A program made the position numbers and the translations under genes. 9,794 bases of DNA from positions 5,765 through 15,558 of the forward strand of contig DNGF01000230.1 of the NCBI GenBank assembly GCA_003486665.1, read 5' to 3'. The stretch comes from Oscillospiraceae bacterium. GTDB taxonomy: Bacteria; Bacillota; Clostridia; Oscillospirales; Acutalibacteraceae. Below are positions 6,554 to 9,794 of the stretch, one piece after another; the first letter of the stretch is position 1; each line of letters opens with the position of its first letter. Below the pieces are notes generated by a model. It had not been told where the DNA came from and searched no databases. It saw only the letters and a program-made list of their open reading frames with translations.

Positions 6554-6600
6554 GTACATTTCTGCGTGGGGGAACAGCTGATTTTCTCTCCGAAATGTAC
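6554..6600 (-). promoter_or_regulatory. leader hairpin upstream of the MATE gene
   Basis: A perfect 9-base inverted repeat (GTACATTTC at 6554-6562, GAAATGTAC at 6592-6600) flanks a 29-base loop that contains a GGAGAG. The structure ends 14 bases before the MATE ATG. There is no T-run after it, so it is not a terminator. It may influence ribosome access or mRNA stability. Confidence 0.5.
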
Positions 6601-6621
6601 CGATCTCTCCTTGATGATTAT

Positions 6622-6652
6622 ATCATAAACTCTACAATAATTGTAGAGTCAA
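6622..6652 (-). promoter_or_regulatory. MerR-type promoter/operator of the MATE-merR operon
   Basis: On the - strand TTGACT (6652-6647) is separated by 19 bases from TATGAT (6627-6622). The spacer is filled by a 21-base perfect palindrome (6629-6649) with arms ACTCTACAAT and ATTGTAGAGT around one central base. MerR-family activators bind such dyads in promoters with 19-20 bp spacers and twist the DNA to activate transcription; the bmr promoter of Bacillus is a known example. The encoded MerR protein two genes down is the obvious binder. Confidence 0.85.
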
Positions 6653-6744
6653 GATATATTTTTTAAAAAAATTTTGCAAAAAAATAAACCGCACACGAAT
6701 AGGTACGATTTTAAATATAGCTATGAATATTGTTTTAATGAAAT

Positions 6745-6830
6745 ATTGCAATGCAATGTAAAATAATCCTTACGGATTATGAAATTTTCTGCCGAAGCAG
6801 AAAGTAAAATAAAATTTGCCGAAGGGCGAA
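6745..6830. repeat. cluster of small hairpins between the MATE promoter and the tRNA terminator
   Basis: Four compact inverted repeats occur in 86 bases. They are ATTGCA/TGCAAT (6745-6757), ATAATCC-TTAC-GGATTAT (6763-6780), TTTCTGC-CGAA-GCAGAAA (6786-6803) and TTTGCC-GAAG-GGCGAA (6815-6830). Two copies of GTAAAATAA lie between them. No ORF or T-run explains them. They may be an intergenic repeat unit, a MITE remnant or a processed RNA. Confidence 0.45.
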
Positions 6831-6835
6831 CGTTA

Positions 6836-6866
6836 TAAAAAAGCCACTTCTCTCGGAGTGACTTTT
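6836..6866 (-). terminator. intrinsic terminator of the tRNA-Ala gene
   Basis: On the - strand, AAAAAGTCACT (6867-6857) pairs with AGTGGCTTTTT (6848-6838) around an 8-base loop, with one G-T pair, and continues into more T. It starts directly at the CCA end of the tRNA. Confidence 0.85.
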
Positions 6867-6942
6867 TGGTGGAGACGAAGAGGATCGAACTCTCGACCTT
6901 ACGGATGCGAACCGTACGCTCTCCCAGCTGAGCTACGCCCCC
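6867..6942 (-). tRNA. tRNA-Ala, anticodon CGC
   Basis: The 76-base gene folds as a full cloverleaf. The acceptor GGGGGCG pairs with CGTCTCC, including the G3-U70 pair that marks tRNA-Ala. The D stem is GCTC/GAGC. The anticodon stem TACGG/CCGTA carries the loop TTCGCAT (anticodon CGC, reading GCG). The variable loop is five bases and the T arm is GAGAG-TTCGATC-CTCTT. Discriminator A and CCA are encoded. It has its own promoter about 50 bases upstream and a terminator immediately downstream, so it is a single-gene unit. Confidence 0.97.
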
Positions 6943-6994
6943 AAATATTAAGGCCGTGCGGCATATTAAAGCGCAAACCTTATTTGACACTGAA

Positions 6995-7023
6995 ATTATA
7001 TGCTTTCTTTTGGCTTTTGTCAA
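6995..7023 (-). promoter_or_regulatory. consensus promoter of tRNA-Ala
   Basis: On the - strand, TTGACA (7023-7018) and TATAAT (7000-6995) are both perfect consensus and 17 bases apart, as is common for stable-RNA genes. Transcription would start near 6988, giving a leader of about 45 bases to be removed by RNase P. From 7024 to 7173, between this promoter and the MFS promoter, I see only AT-rich DNA. Confidence 0.92.
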
Positions 7024-7173
7024 GGGTAATTTGTACTGTGTTAACAAAGATTTTGTTTGCAATATCGCCTTAAATTTTAATGTTTACCTTTTCTTTTCCG
7101 CCAATTCATACAATTTTAAAATTTAGATGGAAAAATAATATCATAAATTATGCAAAAAACGCCATAAAAGCAT

Positions 7174-7201
7174 TTGCTTTTGCGTCAATTCGTGATATAA
7201 T
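7174..7201 (+). promoter_or_regulatory. promoter of the MFS transporter gene
   Basis: A perfect TATAAT (7196-7201) is preceded by TG at 7193-7194, forming an extended -10 element. The -35 is weaker: TTGCTT (7174-7179) at a 16-base spacing. Transcription would start around 7208, right at the base of the leader hairpin. Confidence 0.7.
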
Positions 7202-7206
7202 GATAC

Positions 7207-7242
7207 GGACAATAATCGGTAAGTGTTTATCGGTTATTATCC
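7207..7242 (+). promoter_or_regulatory. 5'-end hairpin in the MFS gene leader
   Basis: AATAATCGGTAA (7211-7222) pairs with TTATCGGTTATT (7227-7238) over 12 positions, including two G-T pairs, with a GTGT loop. The stem is extended by GGA/TCC after one mismatch. It sits at the predicted 5' end of the mRNA, has no T-run, and leaves the AAAGGA (7251-7256) free. A 5' stabilising structure or protein-binding site is the likely role. Confidence 0.55.
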
Positions 7243-7264
7243 ACAATGAGAAAGGATTGTTTTT

Positions 7265-8758
7265 ATGGCTGAAAAAGCAAAAAAAATGAAGCTTAATTAC
7301 GGCAAGACCCTTTTGATCGGTTTTGCATTCATGGCTTCTTCAATCGCATGGGGCGTTTATGACCCGTATATCACCACTCTGCTCAATAAGATTCTCGGAG
7401 AATCCGCATTGATTGCAGGCTGGAGCGCAAAGCTCGTTGAAAAGTTCCCTGTTCTTCTTGAATTCATGCAGGCTCAGGGCGAGGACGTAGGTTCTGCGGC
7501 AACAGGCTTTACACTTGTTCCCCTTTTCATTGGTATTATAATGACATTTGATAACATCTTCGGTGTTATTTTCCAGCCGACATTCGGCAAGATTTCCGAC
7601 AGATGCCATACCCGTATCGGTAAGCGTAAGCCGTTTATCCTTATCGGCGCACCTCTTGCCGCGGTTATTTTTGCAATAATTCCGAGAGTTGCTCTTCATG
7701 AAAACGGAAGAATTTCCGCTATGATGGTTTGCATTATTCTCTTTGTTTTTGTTATGTCTTTCTGGCGTGCGCCCTGCGTTGCGCTCATGCCCGATCTTAC
7801 ACCGCCTGCCCTTCGCAGTGAGGGTAACTCGGTCATCAACCTTGTCGGCGGAGTCGGCAGCCTTCTTGCTCTGCAGGCAGCGACAATTGTCTGCGCAATA
7901 GGCGGCTGGGACAAGGGTACTCAGGAAGAGCAGTACATACCGTATGTTTTCCTTTTCGCTTCAATAGTTATGATAATCTGTACTCTTGTTGTTGCTTTCT
8001 TTGTTAAGGAGCCTGACAGCCGACTTAAGGTTCAGATGCAGGCGAACATGGAGAATGACGCAAAGGCAAAGCGTCAGGCAGAAAAAGAGGCGGCAAAGAA
8101 AGAGAAAGAGCGTCTTAAGGCAATCAAGCTTTCCAAGGGCGAAAGAGTCAGCCTTATCTGTATGCTTGCAGGTCTTTTCTTCCTCTTCTGCGGAGCAAAT
8201 GCAATTCAGACCTTCTTCGCACTGTTTGCGGCTGAGATCCTCGGCAAGTCAAGCGGCGAGGCAACATCAATGCTTACGATTTTTGCAGTTTCAACTGCAA
8301 TCGGCGCTATTCCGGCAGGTCTTCTCGGAAGAAAATTCGGAAGAAAAAAGACTATCGTTTCCGGACTGGTTATGTTTATAACCGCATTCGTGGTTTATCT
8401 TATAGTTGATGCAACAACAGGCAACGCTTTGACGCTTGTATATGTTGCACTTGTTGTCGGTGGATTTGCAAATATGCTTATCACCGTTAACACTCTTCCG
8501 CTTGTCCTTGAAATAGGCGGACTTGACAAGGTAGGAACCTTTACAGGTTATTACTATACCGCTACATTCTCTGCACAGATAGCAACACCGATAGTTTACG
8601 GTATTGTTCGTATGCTCACAGGTACATACGGCTCACTGTTCTATTATTGTCCTATTTGCTTCGTCCTTTCGCTTATCTGCATTCTCTTTGTAAGACACGG
8701 CGAGTCGGAGGAGATCACAGAGGATATTATTAAAGAAGCCAGAATGGCTGATGATTGA
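7265..8758 (+). CDS. MFS transporter of the sugar-cation symporter (GPH/SLC45-like) type
   Basis: This is a 497-residue membrane protein. The ATG lies eight bases after AAAGGA. It has about twelve membrane segments. FDNIFGVIFQPTFGKISDR...RIGKRKPFILIG (96-128) is the first-half motif A in the form seen in sucrose/maltose-type and GPH-like carriers. AGLLGRKFGRKKTI (351-364) is the matching loop of the second half. APCVALMPDLTP-ALRSEGNSVINLVGGVGSL (169-200) is also typical of these carriers. The central cytoplasmic loop (about 250-296) is unusually charged, with repeated K/E/A residues that probably form a helix. Substrate is not certain; a sugar or glycoside is the best guess. Only 33 bases separate it from the ABC ATPase gene, with a 5-bp hairpin (8762-8775) but no T-run, so co-transcription is likely. 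Confidence 0.88.
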   Translation: MAEKAKKMKLNYGKTLLIGFAFMASSIAWGVYDPYITTLLNKILGESALIAGWSAKLVEKFPVLLEFMQAQGEDVGSAATGFTLVPLFIGIIMTFDNIFGVIFQPTFGKISDRCHTRIGKRKPFILIGAPLAAVIFAIIPRVALHENGRISAMMVCIILFVFVMSFWRAPCVALMPDLTPPALRSEGNSVINLVGGVGSLLALQAATIVCAIGGWDKGTQEEQYIPYVFLFASIVMIICTLVVAFFVKEPDSRLKVQMQANMENDAKAKRQAEKEAAKKEKERLKAIKLSKGERVSLICMLAGLFFLFCGANAIQTFFALFAAEILGKSSGEATSMLTIFAVSTAIGAIPAGLLGRKFGRKKTIVSGLVMFITAFVVYLIVDATTGNALTLVYVALVVGGFANMLITVNTLPLVLEIGGLDKVGTFTGYYYTATFSAQIATPIVYGIVRMLTGTYGSLFYYCPICFVLSLICILFVRHGESEEITEDIIKEARMADD

Positions 8759-8791
8759 TTTTCCCACAGATGGGATTGGAGGAATACATCA

Positions 8792-9496
8792 ATGAGTGAA
8801 ACACTTCTCAAGGTGAGAGATCTCAAAAAAAGCTACGGTGACCACACTGTTCTTAAAGGGGTTTCTTACGACATTGAACAGGGCAAGATCGTTGGATTGC
8901 TCGGTCCGAACGGATGCGGCAAAACCTCAATGATAAAGTCCATTGTCGGTCTTATCAACGACTATGAGGGTAAAATCCTTGTTAACGGAAAAGAACCCGG
9001 CGTTGAGTCGAAAAAAATTATTGCATATCTGCCGGAGAAGAATTATCTTCCCGCATGGATGACGCCGAAAAGCGCGATCAAGTACATGGCGGATTTCTAC
9101 GACAACTTTGATGTGCAGAAGGCGCTTGATATGGCGGCAAGATTTGAGCTTCCGATGAAGCAGAAGATCAAGACAATGTCAAAGGGTCAGCAGGAAAAGC
9201 TCCAGCTTTTGCTTGTCATGAGCAGAAATGCAGATCTTTATATTCTTGACGAACCGCTCGGCGGCGTTGACCTTGTTTCAAGAGAATTTATTCTTGACAC
9301 GATCATGAAAAATCACGCAGAAAATTCAACTATTTTGCTTTCAACCCACCTTATTTATGATATTGAAAAGGTGCTTGACCGTGTGCTGATGGTTAAAGAC
9401 GGCAAGCTTGTTGTCAACACGGATGTTTCAAGGATCACGGCTGACGGCAAGACTGTCGAGGATCTGTTCAGGGAGGTGTTCAGCCATGTTGGGTAA
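8792..9496 (+). CDS. ABC transporter ATP-binding protein (YtrB/BcrA-like)
   Basis: This 234-residue cytoplasmic ATPase starts at an ATG eight bases after GGAGGA (8778-8783). Walker A is GPNGCGKTS (38-46), the signature is SKGQQ (130-134), Walker B is LYILDEP (149-155), the D-loop is GGVD, and the switch His is H186 in LLSTH. The Q-loop position reads IAYLPEKNYL, with Pro-Glu in place of the usual Gln. This is common in YtrB/BcrA-like exporters. The short length, with no C-terminal domain, also fits this group. The gene overlaps the next one, an ABC-2 type permease, by 11 bases, so the two form one transporter. Substrate is unknown; antibiotic-peptide, lipid or small-molecule export are all possible. 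Confidence 0.93.
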   Translation: MSETLLKVRDLKKSYGDHTVLKGVSYDIEQGKIVGLLGPNGCGKTSMIKSIVGLINDYEGKILVNGKEPGVESKKIIAYLPEKNYLPAWMTPKSAIKYMADFYDNFDVQKALDMAARFELPMKQKIKTMSKGQQEKLQLLLVMSRNADLYILDEPLGGVDLVSREFILDTIMKNHAENSTILLSTHLIYDIEKVLDRVLMVKDGKLVVNTDVSRITADGKTVEDLFREVFSHVG

Positions 9497-9794
9497 GCTT
9501 TTAAAGAATGAATTTATTGCTACGGGCAGAATCATGGGCGCGCTCTATGCAGTTGTTGCCGTCATTATGGCATATGTTCTCGGCTCTTACTACATTGCAA
9601 AGGACACTGCCACAACCGGTCAGATGCTCGGTATAACGGTGCTTCTTCTCATTTCGTCATGCAGTTTTATTCTTACAATTGTCGTTATGATAACGAATTT
9701 TCAAAAGTCACTTTACGGTGATCAGGGCTACCTCAGCTTCACACTTCCCGTTAAAGGCTCAACGCTTCTTATCTCAAAAATAATTACCTCCCAA
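9486..9794 (+). CDS. ABC-2 type permease, N-terminal part (3' truncated by window)
   Basis: The first 103 codons are present. The ATG at 9486 follows GGGAGG by about ten bases and overlaps the ATPase gene by 11 bases, so translation is coupled. Residues 1-10 (MLGKLLKNEF) are the basic amphipathic start seen in this permease group. Membrane segments lie near 16-37 and 47-70. The LYGDQGYLSFTLPVKGSTLLISKI segment (76-99) matches the loop of bacterial ABC-2 permeases that pair with short YtrB-like ATPases. It would form the membrane channel of the exporter. The rest of the gene, and any accessory genes, lie beyond the window. Confidence 0.88.
   Translation, partial: MLGKLLKNEFIATGRIMGALYAVVAVIMAYVLGSYYIAKDTATTGQMLGITVLLLISSCSFILTIVVMITNFQKSLYGDQGYLSFTLPVKGSTLLISKIITSQ

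Noticed and set aside
6617..6652. TATAAT (6622-6617 region, - strand) as the MATE -10 box
   Set aside because: It would give a 24-base spacer from TTGACT, too long even for MerR promoters. TATGAT at 6627-6622 gives exactly 19.
6867..6942. tRNA-Ala as an integration site of a mobile element
   Set aside because: No integrase gene or direct repeat of the tRNA end is present in the window, and the tRNA keeps its own promoter and terminator.
6721..7073. ORFs on both strands across the tRNA gene
   Set aside because: They run through tRNA-Ala, its promoter, terminator and the hairpin cluster. Their peptides come from tRNA sequence and are common false calls.
7080..7289. 69-codon + strand ORF before the MFS gene
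   Set aside because: It spans the MFS promoter and leader hairpin and overlaps the true start; no ribosome binding site and AT-rich composition typical of intergenic DNA.
8762..8775. TCCCA-CAGA-TGGGA hairpin between the MFS and ABC genes as a terminator
   Set aside because: Only 5 bp and no T-run; the ribosome binding site follows at once, so it does not separate the genes.

Overview
The window looks like chromosomal DNA of a low-to-moderate GC Gram-positive bacterium, most likely a gut-type Clostridia (Oscillospiraceae/Ruminococcaceae-like). The basis is strong AGGAGG-type ribosome binding sites, TTGACA/TATAAT promoters, hairpin-plus-T-run terminators, GTG and TTG starts, and the gene families present. 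I cannot name a species. No phage genes, insertion sequences or CRISPR arrays are visible.

Layout. (1) 1-454, + strand: the 3' end of maf, overlapped by a small single-pass membrane protein gene and closed by a terminator. (2) 502-2667, + strand: a strong promoter and a secreted or membrane-anchored PHP-domain protein, then a DUF2798-type membrane protein whose own promoter lies upstream of a terminator-like hairpin. (3) 2671-4350, - strand: metY (O-acetylhomoserine sulfhydrylase), preceded by a complete candidate attenuator. That attenuator has a strong promoter, a 29-residue leader ORF with Cys codons at 12, 14 and 16, a terminator four bases after the leader stop, and a competing antiterminator that takes up the whole 5' arm of the terminator. 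(4) 4370-6652, - strand: a MATE efflux gene followed by an overlapping MerR/GyrI-type regulator gene. The pair is driven by a promoter with a 19-bp spacer filled by a perfect dyad, as expected for MerR-family control. (5) 6745-7023: a cluster of small hairpins and a tRNA-Ala(CGC) gene on the - strand with its own promoter and terminator. (6) 7174-9794, + strand: an MFS transporter gene, then an ABC ATPase gene and the start of its ABC-2 permease, probably one operon.

How the parts work together: the MerR protein probably senses a ligand and switches on its own operon with the MATE pump. metY makes homocysteine from O-acetylhomoserine and sulfide and appears to be induced when charged Cys-tRNA is scarce. 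This peptide-based attenuator is the most interesting item, because Firmicutes sulfur genes are more usually controlled by SAM riboswitches, T-boxes or Rrf2-type repressors. No terminator separates merR from the metY leader, so efflux-operon transcripts could also run into the attenuator.
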